Positions 1-8,072 of a stretch of DNA of 64,000 nt are shown one piece after another (position 1 is the stretch's first letter; the number at the start of each line of letters is the position of its first letter). The notes below the pieces were generated by a model. The model saw only the letters and a program-made list of their open reading frames with translations. It was not told the origin of the DNA and did no database searches. Source of the stretch: Paraburkholderia sp. PREW-6R. Its GTDB lineage: Bacteria > Pseudomonadota > Gammaproteobacteria > Burkholderiales > Burkholderiaceae. The translations under genes and the position numbers were made by a program. The stretch covers positions 558,001-622,000 of the forward strand of contig NZ_CP155075.1 in assembly GCF_039621805.1 (NCBI RefSeq), written 5' to 3'.

Positions 1-118
1 GCAGCGTGGGTCGCTGCCGTAGAAGCTCGACGCTGTCGAGCTGCGTCTACATAACTGCATATTTGCTCAATAATCGCAGGCGGACGGCCTTGCCCGACGA
101 TCAGATCTGTCCGCTGGC

Positions 119-1150
119 TCACTTTTCAACTTCCCTGTTCCAGCGCTCTGTCCATGCGGTGCGATTCGCATTGATCGTGTTTATGTCCGTGCGGATGAGC
201 TTCTGCACGCTTTCTGGGCCATAGACCACGTCGGCCGCAATCGCGGGAGCCAACTTTGTTTCCTTGTTGACGGGCCCGAGGCCCGTCGCCGCGGTGAAGA
301 TTGCCTGCACGTCCGGGCTTAAAAGATACTGAATGAATGCCTGTGCCTGTTGTGGAAGAGGCGCACCCTGAACAGGGCAAACTTCGCTGAGAATCATCAG
401 CGCGCCCTCTTTCGGGTACACGAACTTGACCGGGGCCCCCTGCATCAACATAGCCCGCACGCGACCGTTCCCCCACACACCCAAAGCCGCGTCGCCTGTT
501 TGCAGTAGCTCAGCCATCTTGCCGGGAGACGGTTCCCAATCCAGTACGTCTGGCGAAATTCGCTTCATGGTCGCGAAGCCGGGATCAATCTTGTTCTCGC
601 CGCCACCGTTCAGACGTGCTTCCATCACTAACGCGAGCAGGCCGAAGCCATTCGTGATTGGTGGAATGACAATCTTTCCGGCATAACGCTTGTCCTCCAG
701 ATCTTTCCAGGATGTCGGCGCAGCCCAGCCATTTTTCGCGAAGATCTGCGTGTTGTAGACGAGCCCCGTCGCGCCATATCCGAGACCTATGGCCTCGCCG
801 TTGGCGCGCTTTGCACTCGGATAAACATTTTTGGAGTTTGGCCCGTCCTCCACCTTGGCGCACAGCCCGGCCTGAATTGCCAGGCTCATCGGCGCGTCGT
901 CGATGATTGCAACAGAGATGGACTGCCGTCCCTTTTGAGCCTGAAGTTTAGCAAGCGTGTCAGTAGAGTTCGCGGGAACGTAGACCACTTTCACGCCCGT
1001 CTTTGCCTCGAACGGAGGTACGATTTTTTCGCGGAACGCCTTCTCAACGTCGCCGCCAAAGCCAGCCACGTACATTGTCGTGTCTGCGGCATGAGCACTG
1101 GTGGCCCCCATCAGCGCCATAAAGCTCAAGATACTCATATGTGTGCGCAT
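119..1150 (-). CDS. ABC transporter periplasmic substrate-binding protein (PotD-like)
   Basis: A 343-residue protein with an apparent Sec signal peptide (cleavage after SAHA, about residue 21) followed by ADTTMYVAG, typical of family 1 extracellular solute-binding proteins of the spermidine/putrescine and thiamine type. It should capture the substrate in the periplasm for the ATPase and two permeases encoded on the opposite strand from 2392. I chose the ATG at 1150 because the signal peptide then begins at once with MRTHMSIL; an upstream in-frame start at 1180 would add 10 residues before it. It lies downstream of the LysR gene on the same strand, 158 bp away. The substrate cannot be read from sequence; the linked amine-oxidising flavoproteins point to an amino acid, opine or polyamine-like compound. 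Confidence 0.85.
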   Translation of the reverse strand: MRTHMSILSFMALMGATSAHAADTTMYVAGFGGDVEKAFREKIVPPFEAKTGVKVVYVPANSTDTLAKLQAQKGRQSISVAIIDDAPMSLAIQAGLCAKVEDGPNSKNVYPSAKRANGEAIGLGYGATGLVYNTQIFAKNGWAAPTSWKDLEDKRYAGKIVIPPITNGFGLLALVMEARLNGGGENKIDPGFATMKRISPDVLDWEPSPGKMAELLQTGDAALGVWGNGRVRAMLMQGAPVKFVYPKEGALMILSEVCPVQGAPLPQQAQAFIQYLLSPDVQAIFTAATGLGPVNKETKLAPAIAADVVYGPESVQKLIRTDINTINANRTAWTERWNREVEK

Positions 1151-1308
1151 GCGATTCTCACTTTCCCGAGGTTCGGCCAAAAAAAGGCGTGAGCGGACTG
1201 GCTCGACGGCCTGGATGGGGAAAGTTTAGGGACTCTGTCCCCCTCAGAAAAGACGATTTAGGCACGCTGCTTATGCCCAGACGTTATGGATCAGGTCCGC
1301 GTTCATTT

Positions 1309-2205
1309 TCAATCTTTCATCATTTGGTTACTCACCTCCATCGCAAACGCCCTTGCGAGGGATGAGGGCGGCGCGACATCCGGGAAAATGATTGCGTAGC
1401 GTGAAACAGGGCCGCCTTTCAGGGGCCTCGCGATGACCTTGCTCACATCGAACGACTCGATCGTCAGAGCCGAAAGAATCGATATGCCAATGCCGGCCGC
1501 GACGAGACCAGCTGCCACCAGCGAGCTGTGCGTTTCGGCAATAACATTGGCCGACGCGCTAGCCTCTGAAAAAGCATCGTCAATCTGATAGCGCACATAG
1601 CTGTGCTGTGAAAGCATCACCATGCGCTCGCCGTCGAGATCGGAGATATGCACGCGCTCCTGAGCGGCAAGCCGGTGCTCAGGCGGCATGATTACCGCGG
1701 CTTCTACCGGCGGCAGCGCTTCAATCGTGATTGCCGCTCGCGAGATTGGCAGTTCGACAAGGCCGACATCAAACTGGCCCGTTGAGACCAACTCGGCGAT
1801 CTGTCGCGATGGCAGGCTATGTACTGTGGTAGTTACCGACGGCCTCAACGCCAGGAACGCCTGCAATGCACGCGGCATAACAGAAAGCGCGAAAGCAGGC
1901 AGGGTGGCCACGCGCAACGCGCCAGCTCGCTGGAAGCGAATGTCCTGGGCCACTTGTCCGATCCGCTCCGCCCCGACATACACCTTTTCGACCTCTCGAA
2001 ACAAGGTTTGCGCCTCGACCGTCGGGAGCAGACGTCGCCCTCGTCTGGCAAAGAGCTTGAAACCCAGCTGTAACTCGAGCAATGCAATCGTGCGACTTAC
2101 AGCGGGCTGGGTAACGCTCATCAGGTTGGCGGCGCCGACCACGGTGCCGGTCAACATCACTGCGCGAAAAGCCTCAATGTGACGCAGACTTGGCGTACTT
2201 CTCAT
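1309..2205 (-). CDS. LysR-family transcriptional regulator
   Basis: A 298-residue LTTR. The N-terminal winged helix-turn-helix (SLRHIEAFRAVM, then AANLMSVTQPAVSRTI, about residues 5-45) is followed by a LysR substrate-binding domain. I chose the ATG at 2205 (MRSTPSLRHIEAF); 15 further in-frame residues upstream do not look like LTTR sequence. It is divergent from the ABC/oxidase operon, so it probably regulates that operon and itself in response to the transported compound or its imine product. Length is normal for the family. Confidence 0.88.
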   Translation of the reverse strand: MRSTPSLRHIEAFRAVMLTGTVVGAANLMSVTQPAVSRTIALLELQLGFKLFARRGRRLLPTVEAQTLFREVEKVYVGAERIGQVAQDIRFQRAGALRVATLPAFALSVMPRALQAFLALRPSVTTTVHSLPSRQIAELVSTGQFDVGLVELPISRAAITIEALPPVEAAVIMPPEHRLAAQERVHISDLDGERMVMLSQHSYVRYQIDDAFSEASASANVIAETHSSLVAAGLVAAGIGISILSALTIESFDVSKVIARPLKGGPVSRYAIIFPDVAPPSSLARAFAMEVSNQMMKD

Positions 2206-2391
2206 CCATAACCTCCGCGCATATACAGCCTCCCAATCAGGCATGTACATGTCATCTTGATCGCTTTAGGATTCATCAGATAGCTGGAAAACATAGAAAT
2301 ATCAATGTGAGACAAGATGATGGAACGGTACATCAGCAGCATATATGAGCCAACACCTATTTTTAGCGTCGCCTGTCATCTGGGCTGAAGC
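2206..2391. promoter_or_regulatory. Divergent LysR/ABC-operon control region with inverted repeat
   Basis: This 186-bp region separates the LysR start from the ATPase start. It contains 8-bp inverted arms TCATCTTG (2252-2259) and CAAGATGA (2313-2320), with GTACAT sequences just outside both arms (about 2245 and 2328). The stretch between is A/T-rich compared with its flanks. Position and symmetry suit an LTTR operator, but the 53-bp spacing is larger than a single T-N11-A box, so it may be two sites. Confidence 0.45.
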
Positions 2392-3429
2392 ATGAGCTAT
2401 CTCCAATTGAACGGCCTGGCGAAACGCTATGACGACTTTGTAGCGGTAAGTGATTGCACGCTCTCGATCGAACGCGGCGAATTCGTCTGCCTGCTTGGCC
2501 CGTCGGGATGCGGAAAAACTACGACGCTACAGATGTTGGCAGGTTTAGTTTTGCCGACTGCGGGAAGCATCGTGCTCAATGGTAAGGACATTACCAGGGC
2601 GAAACCTAGCTCCCGCGGACTCGGCGTGGTATTTCAGAGCTACGCGCTCTTTCCTCATATGACCGTTGAGCAGAACGTGAGCTTTGGCCTTGAAATGCGG
2701 AAAGTTGCTGCTTCTGAGCGCAGAGGCCGCGTCCGGGAAGCGCTCGATCTGGTCCATCTCGCTGGCTCCGGTCACCGGTATCCACGCGAGCTGTCAGGGG
2801 GGCAGCGGCAGCGCGTGGCGATGGCTCGGGCTCTGGTGATCGAGCCACAGGTATTGTTGCTGGATGAACCGATGGGTGCCCTCGACGCGAAGTTGCGCGA
2901 GGACATGCAGGTGGAGCTGCGCGCGCTCCAACACCGTCTTGGCATTACGACATTGATGGTGACTCACGATCAGGCGGAGGCTCTGACTCTTGCCGACCGC
3001 GTGGTGCTAATGAATAAAGGCTCCGTACAGCAGGTCGCAAGTCCGCTGGAGATGTACGAGTCGCCAAACGGGCGGTTCGTGTCGACGTTTCTCGGCAAGG
3101 CAAATGTGTTCACAGGATTTAGCGACGGCGGCATACTCAGGTTCGACGGCCATACGCTTCCGTGCCCAGTCGGAGCACCTGAAGGCGAGGTTGATTACAT
3201 CGTGCGGCCGGAGAAGATTCACGAGGCCGGCGACGACGCTTTGGTGGTTGGAAAAGTCACTGGTCGCCTGTTTCTTGGCAATCACTGGCTTTTGCATGTG
3301 AGCACCAGGCTCGGGACCATCCAGTACGCCCAGATCAACAACGGCAAAGCTCCTTCCAAGGAAGGGATGGACGTCGGACTGCGTTGGGATTGCGAGCATG
3401 TGCGAGTTGTCGCGAGGGGCGTGCAATGA
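2392..3429 (+). CDS. ABC transporter ATP-binding protein (PotA-like)
   Basis: A 345-residue nucleotide-binding subunit. The Walker A motif GPSGCGKTT (about residues 37-45), Q-loop (VVFQSYALFPHM), signature LSGGQRQRVAMARAL (about 134-148) and Walker B LLLDEPMGALD are all intact. The C-terminal third resembles the TOBE/OB regulatory domain of the spermidine/putrescine/Fe3+ group. It powers import with the two permeases that follow, and its stop overlaps the next start (ATGA). ATG at 2392. Confidence 0.92.
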   Translation: MSYLQLNGLAKRYDDFVAVSDCTLSIERGEFVCLLGPSGCGKTTTLQMLAGLVLPTAGSIVLNGKDITRAKPSSRGLGVVFQSYALFPHMTVEQNVSFGLEMRKVAASERRGRVREALDLVHLAGSGHRYPRELSGGQRQRVAMARALVIEPQVLLLDEPMGALDAKLREDMQVELRALQHRLGITTLMVTHDQAEALTLADRVVLMNKGSVQQVASPLEMYESPNGRFVSTFLGKANVFTGFSDGGILRFDGHTLPCPVGAPEGEVDYIVRPEKIHEAGDDALVVGKVTGRLFLGNHWLLHVSTRLGTIQYAQINNGKAPSKEGMDVGLRWDCEHVRVVARGVQ

Positions 3430-4280
3430 GGAGCTCCAACCGCAATCCGCTGCCATATACGCTTGCAGGCCCCGCGACGTTCGTCATGCTGGCCTTCGTT
3501 GTATTGCCGCTCGTAATGACATTGTCCCTCAGTCTTTACAGAACGGCGCCCGACGGGACATTACATTCCTCACTAACCCAGTATGCTCAGGTGTTCGGCG
3601 AAGACTATTACCGACACATTTACTCACGAACGGCCGCCCTCGCGGCAATCGTGACGTTGATCTGCATCGGACTTGGAGTGCCGGAGGCTTACGTGCTGGC
3701 AAGCCTCTCCAAGCGCTGGCGTGCGGTATCGATGTTCATCGTTCTCGGTCCGCTGCTGATGTCCGTGGTTGTGCGCACGCTGGGGTGGGCGGTACTACTC
3801 GGCAATGAGGGGATTCTTAATCGCGCTCTGCTTGCGCTGCACATAGTCGACGCACCGATAACCTTGATGTTCTCCTTCACAGGTGTCGTGATCGCGCTCG
3901 TGCACGTGCAGGTGCCTTTCATGGTACTTGCGGTATGGACGTCGCTGCAGAAAGCTGATCCTGCGGCCGAAAGCGCGGCCGAAACGCTCGGTGCTCCGTC
4001 TGTGACAATACTGCGCCGCATTGTGCTCCCGCAGGTGATTCCGGGCGTGTTATCCGGCAGTCTTATCGTTTTCGCCTTGACTGCCAGCGCATTCGCCACG
4101 CCCGCGATTATTGGCGGACGGCGTCTTAAAGTCGTTCCCACCACGATCTACGACGAGATCCTGAGCAACCTTAACTGGCCGCTCGGCACGGCGATCGCCG
4201 TAGTACTGATGGCGGCGGTATTTGGAATCTCTATTGCAGCAGGGCGTTATGTCGAACGTCGTTACAAACAGGTGTTCTGA
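3426..4280 (+). CDS. ABC transporter permease (PotB-like)
   Basis: A 284-residue inner-membrane permease with about six hydrophobic segments and a BPD_transp_1 EAA-like loop (ESAAETLGAPSVTILRRIVLPQVIPG). I placed the start at the ATG at 3426, which overlaps the ATPase stop by 4 bp; a longer frame back to 3384 only overlaps ATPase coding sequence. It forms a heterodimer with the next gene, to which it is joined by a TGATG overlap. Confidence 0.9.
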   Translation: MRSSNRNPLPYTLAGPATFVMLAFVVLPLVMTLSLSLYRTAPDGTLHSSLTQYAQVFGEDYYRHIYSRTAALAAIVTLICIGLGVPEAYVLASLSKRWRAVSMFIVLGPLLMSVVVRTLGWAVLLGNEGILNRALLALHIVDAPITLMFSFTGVVIALVHVQVPFMVLAVWTSLQKADPAAESAAETLGAPSVTILRRIVLPQVIPGVLSGSLIVFALTASAFATPAIIGGRRLKVVPTTIYDEILSNLNWPLGTAIAVVLMAAVFGISIAAGRYVERRYKQVF

Positions 4281-5074
4281 TGCGTCGCACTTCAATCCCC
4301 TTGCTCGTGTTCCACTTATTTTTTGCTGTCTTCATGCTTGCACCTCTTGTAACCGTGGTGCTAGTGTCCTTCACCGACAAGGGCTACGTTTCAATGCCGT
4401 TCGACGGAGCGTCGTTGCGGTGGTACAGCGCGATCCTCAATGCACCAGACTTTATCGATGCATTCTGGCGTAGCGTTAGCCTCGCTACCGGAGCCGCAAC
4501 GTTCGCCACACTTCTCGCGTTGCCAGCTGGTCTTGCGATCGCGTGGTTCAGGTTCACAGGACGCGACGTGATCATGAGTTTGCTGATGTCGCCGCTGATG
4601 GTGCCAAACGTAGTCCTCGGCATCGCGCTACTGCGCTTTTTTACGCAACTCGGCGTCTCTGGCTCCATGTCGACACTCGTACTCGCACATACGCTCGTAG
4701 TGGTGCCTTATGCGCTGCGCCTGGTAGTGGCATCTGCTACGGGTTTCGATCGTTCGGTTGGACAGGCAGCGCAGACTCTTGGCGCATCCGCATGGACCGC
4801 CTTCCGACGGGTGGAGCTGCCCCTTATCGCATCTGGCGTAACAGGCGGCTGGCTGATAGCGTTTATCAGCAGCTTTGATGAATTGACCATGACAATCTTC
4901 GTAGCATCCCCGGCGTCGGAAACGTTGCCTGTGAAGATGTACAACTACATCGCCAACACTATCGACCCGATGCTCGCGTCAGTGTCGACCGTGCTCATCG
5001 TGCTTACGCTTCTGCTAATGCTTCTGCTGGACCGCCTGTTTGGCCTGGACCGGATTCTCTCGGGGAACGCATGA
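4280..5074 (+). CDS. ABC transporter permease (PotC-like)
   Basis: A 264-residue second permease of the PotC/CysW type. The EAA-like motif is seen as QAAQTLGASAWTAFRRVELPL near residues 158-178, and there are about six membrane helices. The start overlaps the previous stop by 1 bp and the stop overlaps the next gene by 4 bp, so the cassette is translationally coupled. Confidence 0.9.
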   Translation: MRRTSIPLLVFHLFFAVFMLAPLVTVVLVSFTDKGYVSMPFDGASLRWYSAILNAPDFIDAFWRSVSLATGAATFATLLALPAGLAIAWFRFTGRDVIMSLLMSPLMVPNVVLGIALLRFFTQLGVSGSMSTLVLAHTLVVVPYALRLVVASATGFDRSVGQAAQTLGASAWTAFRRVELPLIASGVTGGWLIAFISSFDELTMTIFVASPASETLPVKMYNYIANTIDPMLASVSTVLIVLTLLLMLLLDRLFGLDRILSGNA

Positions 5075-6195
5075 AACCTCAATTCTCAACCGACGTCCTC
5101 GTCGTCGGAGGCGGCGTGATCGGAATGTCACTGGCGTACGGCCTCGTCCGACACGGACAGAATGTTACTGTGCTCGATCAGGGCGACGACGTGTTCCGTG
5201 CTGCGCGAGGTAACTTTGGTCTGGTGTGGGTGCAAGGAAAAGGACTTCAAGATCCTGCATACGCGCGTTGGACGGTTGAATCCGCAGCGGGATGGCAGTC
5301 GTTTGCATCGGGGCTAACCGCGCACAGCGGAGTCGACGTCGAACTCTCGCAGATCGGTGGGTTGCGCATGAGCTTCAGTAACGAAGAGCTCAGCCGTCGC
5401 ACTCTCGATATGGAACGCATCCGACTTACTATCGGCGACACTTATTCGTATGAGCGCCTGTCCGCTGCGGAGGTTCGCGAACTGCTTCCGGAGGTTGGCC
5501 CCGAAGTCGCTGGCGCCATCTTTTCGCCACTCGATGGACACGTAAGCCCGTTGCGGCTGCTAAGAGCGCTCGTCGAGGCTTTCATAAAACTGGGTGGCAC
5601 CCTACGTACCGGTGAAAGCGTGGAGCGCATCGACTATCGTGGTGGCGAGTTCCGGACCGACGCGACATCTGCATCCTACCTCGCAGGCCGTGTTGTGCTT
5701 GCGGCCGGCCTTGGCAACCGCGCGCTCGCGCCTCAGCTTGGTCTTTCTGCACCGGTCGAACCCGTGCGGGGACAAGTGCTCGTCACCGAGCGCATGCAGC
5801 CCTTCCTTCGATATCCAACGCTACATGTGCGGCAGACTGGCGAGGGAGTTATCCAGATAGGCGACTCCAAAGAGGACGTCGGGTTCGATGAAGGAACGAC
5901 GGTACAGGAGCTCGCGACAATCGCCAGCAATGCGACGCGCTATTTTCCCTTGCTCGCAAACGTTAATGTCGTTCGGGCTTGGGGTGCGCTGCGCGTGATG
6001 ACACCCGATGGAAATCCGATTTACGAAGAGTCGCGTTCGTGTCCGGGCGCATACCTCGTCACATGCCACAGCGGTATCACGCTGGCGGCACAGCACGGCG
6101 GGCAGATCGCAGACTGGATACGTGGCGCACCGAAGCCGCTTGGCATCAACACCTTTACTGCAGACCGATTCCATGTTCCGACCTCTGACCACTGA
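5071..6195 (+). CDS. DAO-family FAD-dependent oxidoreductase (HcnC / opine-oxidase B-like)
   Basis: A 374-residue flavoprotein of the glycine/D-amino-acid oxidase fold. The N-terminal Rossmann dinucleotide motif is VLVVGGGVIGMSLAYGL, and C-terminal DAO features include RAWGALRVMTPDGNPI and YLVTCHSGITLAAQHGG. Followed directly by a small 2Fe-2S protein and a second flavoprotein, it matches the heterotrimeric layout of hydrogen cyanide synthase, opine oxidase and hydroxyproline/proline dehydrogenases. It most likely oxidises the C-N bond of the imported amine to an imine and passes electrons to the partner subunits. The actual substrate is unknown. Confidence 0.85.
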   Translation: MKPQFSTDVLVVGGGVIGMSLAYGLVRHGQNVTVLDQGDDVFRAARGNFGLVWVQGKGLQDPAYARWTVESAAGWQSFASGLTAHSGVDVELSQIGGLRMSFSNEELSRRTLDMERIRLTIGDTYSYERLSAAEVRELLPEVGPEVAGAIFSPLDGHVSPLRLLRALVEAFIKLGGTLRTGESVERIDYRGGEFRTDATSASYLAGRVVLAAGLGNRALAPQLGLSAPVEPVRGQVLVTERMQPFLRYPTLHVRQTGEGVIQIGDSKEDVGFDEGTTVQELATIASNATRYFPLLANVNVVRAWGALRVMTPDGNPIYEESRSCPGAYLVTCHSGITLAAQHGGQIADWIRGAPKPLGINTFTADRFHVPTSDH

Positions 6196-6478
6196 TGTGA
6201 CCCGCCGCATGGTGGCCATTTCGATAGAAGGCCGTCTCGTCCACACCCGGGAAGGCGGCACCGTCGCGCTTGCGCTGCTGGAGGCTGGCGTCAATCACAC
6301 GCGTACGACGCCGGTGTCAGGCGCACCGCGAGCACCGTACTGCCTGATGGGTGCCTGCTTCGAATGCCTCGTCGAAGTGGACGGGCAGCCAAACGTTCAG
6401 GCCTGTATGGTCGAGGTCCGCGATGGAATGCGCGTGAGCATACAACGCGGCGCACGCGAGCCTGGAGGAAAAGTATGA
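6173..6478 (+). CDS. (2Fe-2S)-binding oxidoreductase small subunit (HcnA-like)
   Basis: A 101-residue ferredoxin-like protein with a cysteine cluster of the form YC..MGACFECLVEVDG followed by QACM, typical of Fer2_4 / HcnA-type subunits. Earlier in-frame starts run back through the preceding flavoprotein gene; the ATG at 6173 overlaps that gene by 23 bp and gives the expected length. It should form the electron-transfer subunit between the two flavoproteins. Confidence 0.87.
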   Translation: MFRPLTTDVTRRMVAISIEGRLVHTREGGTVALALLEAGVNHTRTTPVSGAPRAPYCLMGACFECLVEVDGQPNVQACMVEVRDGMRVSIQRGAREPGGKV

Positions 6479-7866
6479 CTCATGACGTTATCGTAATCGG
6501 CGCGGGGCCGGCGGGCATGACTGCTGCACTGACTGCAAGCGAGTTTGGGCTCAAAGTAGCGCTGATCGACGAGCAGCCGCGGCCTGGCGGACAGATCTAC
6601 CGCAATGTTGGCATTGCAGACGCATCTATCCGGCACCACCTCGGGCCAGACTATAGCGCGGGAGCACAGATCGTTGATCGGTTTGTCCGGTCGAGCGTTG
6701 ACGTTTACTCCGGCGCGCTAGTTTGGGACATCGATCAAAAGCGCACCGTCAGCATCCTTGCGGCAGGGCGTGTCGATCAGCTTACTGCTCACCATCTGAT
6801 CATTGCCACTGGTGCTATAGAACGGCCATCCGCTATCCCGGGCTGGACCTTGCCAGGAGTCATGACTGCGGGCGCGGCCCAGATTGCCCTCAAGTCCGGG
6901 CCGTCCGTTCCGGAAGGTCGTATTGTGCTGGGCGGCACAGGGCCCCTGCTGTTGCTAGTAGCCTGTCAGTTGATCGAGGCGGGCGCCAACGTGGTGGCGC
7001 TCGTTGAAACGGCGCCTCGCAGCAACTTGACGCCTGCGCTGGCGGCGTTGCCGGGCGCTTTACGCGCGCCAGCACCGCTCTTAAAGGGCATCCGCATGTT
7101 AGCGACGCTGCGGGCGGAAAAGCTGGCTCGCTACGCAAGTGCCCGGGAGCTGTCCATAGAAGGCGTCGATCGTGCCCGCGGACTGAGTTTCGTTCATCAC
7201 CGAACGCCCGTGTCTGTGGAAGCCGACGTCGTCCTATTGCACCACGGCGTTGTGCCGAACACACAGCTTACGCGTCTGCTAAAGCTGGACCATCTATGGA
7301 ACGACTCTCAGTTGGCGTGGATTCCGAAGCGCGATGCTTCCGGGCTGACGTCGCGCGACGGCATCTGGATTGCTGGCGACGGCGGTGGAATCGACGGTGC
7401 TCGCGCGGCAGAGGCTAGTGGAGCACTTGTTGCGCTAAACATTGTGCACCGTTCGGGACTTGTCGATAACCCGACATTCGAGGCTCGTGCTTCGAATTGG
7501 CGGCGTACGCTTGCGAAAGAGCGCGCAGTGCGGCCTTTTCTCGAAGCGCTTTATCGGCCGCCGCAATGGATCGGCTCACCGGCCGACGAGACGCTCGTCT
7601 GTCGCTGTGAAGAGGTTACTGCGCGACGAGTGCGCGAAATGGCACGACTCGGCTGTGCAGGGCCCAACCAGACAAAGTTTTTCAGCCGATGTGGTATGGG
7701 TCCGTGCCAGGGCAGGATGTGCGCAATCACAGTAACGCAGCTTCTGGCGGAAGAGCGTGGAGTGTCACCCGGCGACATCGGCGCGTATCACGTCCGCGCC
7801 CCTATCAAGCCAATAACATTACATGCGCTTGCTACCCTGCGGGAAAAGCATTCGCCAACCGAATAA
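6475..7866 (+). CDS. FAD/NAD(P)-dependent oxidoreductase with BFD-like Fe-S domain (HcnB / OoxA-like)
   Basis: A 463-residue flavoprotein. It begins MTHDVIVIGAGPAGMTAA, a Rossmann FAD motif, followed by a pyridine-nucleotide-disulfide oxidoreductase body. The C-terminal region has CRCEEVT and CGMGPCQGRMC, the four-cysteine pattern of the bacterioferritin-associated-ferredoxin-like 2Fe-2S domain found in HcnB and opine oxidase A. The start at 6475 overlaps the previous stop (ATGA). It completes a probable three-subunit amine dehydrogenase with the two genes upstream. Confidence 0.88.
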   Translation: MTHDVIVIGAGPAGMTAALTASEFGLKVALIDEQPRPGGQIYRNVGIADASIRHHLGPDYSAGAQIVDRFVRSSVDVYSGALVWDIDQKRTVSILAAGRVDQLTAHHLIIATGAIERPSAIPGWTLPGVMTAGAAQIALKSGPSVPEGRIVLGGTGPLLLLVACQLIEAGANVVALVETAPRSNLTPALAALPGALRAPAPLLKGIRMLATLRAEKLARYASARELSIEGVDRARGLSFVHHRTPVSVEADVVLLHHGVVPNTQLTRLLKLDHLWNDSQLAWIPKRDASGLTSRDGIWIAGDGGGIDGARAAEASGALVALNIVHRSGLVDNPTFEARASNWRRTLAKERAVRPFLEALYRPPQWIGSPADETLVCRCEEVTARRVREMARLGCAGPNQTKFFSRCGMGPCQGRMCAITVTQLLAEERGVSPGDIGAYHVRAPIKPITLHALATLREKHSPTE

Positions 7867-7879
7867 AACAGGAACGAGA

Positions 7880-8059
7880 ATGATCGACGCAATCGAGAGG
7901 TTTGAAGTGACCCCAAGGATGAGCAAAATTGTCCGGCACGGCGGCATTGTCTATCTTTGCGGTCAGACGGCTGCTGGGTCGGTGGCAGCGGATATAACAT
8001 CGCAAACTCGTGAAGCGCTGTCGCTCACACAAGCAATTTTGTTACTAGTTTTCAAGTAA
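7880..8059 (+). pseudogene. ridA-like imine deaminase gene truncated by transposon insertion
   Basis: MIDAIERFEVTPRMSKIVRHG followed by GGIVYLCGQTAAGSVAADI is the N-terminal part of a RidA/YjgF/UK114 protein, normally about 115-130 residues. The family match ends at SQTREALS, about codon 47 (near 8021). The frame then runs into the transposon end and stops at 8059. As the last gene of the catabolic operon, an imine/enamine deaminase would hydrolyse the product of the dehydrogenase. No 3' half was found elsewhere in the window. Confidence 0.85.
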
Positions 8060-8072
8060 ATTTGTTACTACC
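8022..8072. repeat. Left end of transposon 1 with two putative transposase-binding sites
   Basis: Two copies of a 16-bp motif follow each other: CAAGCAATTTTGTTAC at about 8029-8044 and CAAGTAAATTTGTTAC at 8053-8068. They lie immediately inside the ridA junction. The last codons of tniQ are encoded within or next to the second site. Inverted versions occur at the right end. Repeated short sites at the ends are the normal arrangement for TnsB/TniA binding. Confidence 0.7.

Noticed and set aside
8019..8026. TGTCGC as the true outer end of transposon 1
   Set aside because: Attractive because many Tn7-like ends start TGT, but the other three ends of this family do not share the outer three bases; the shared part starts at CGCTC.
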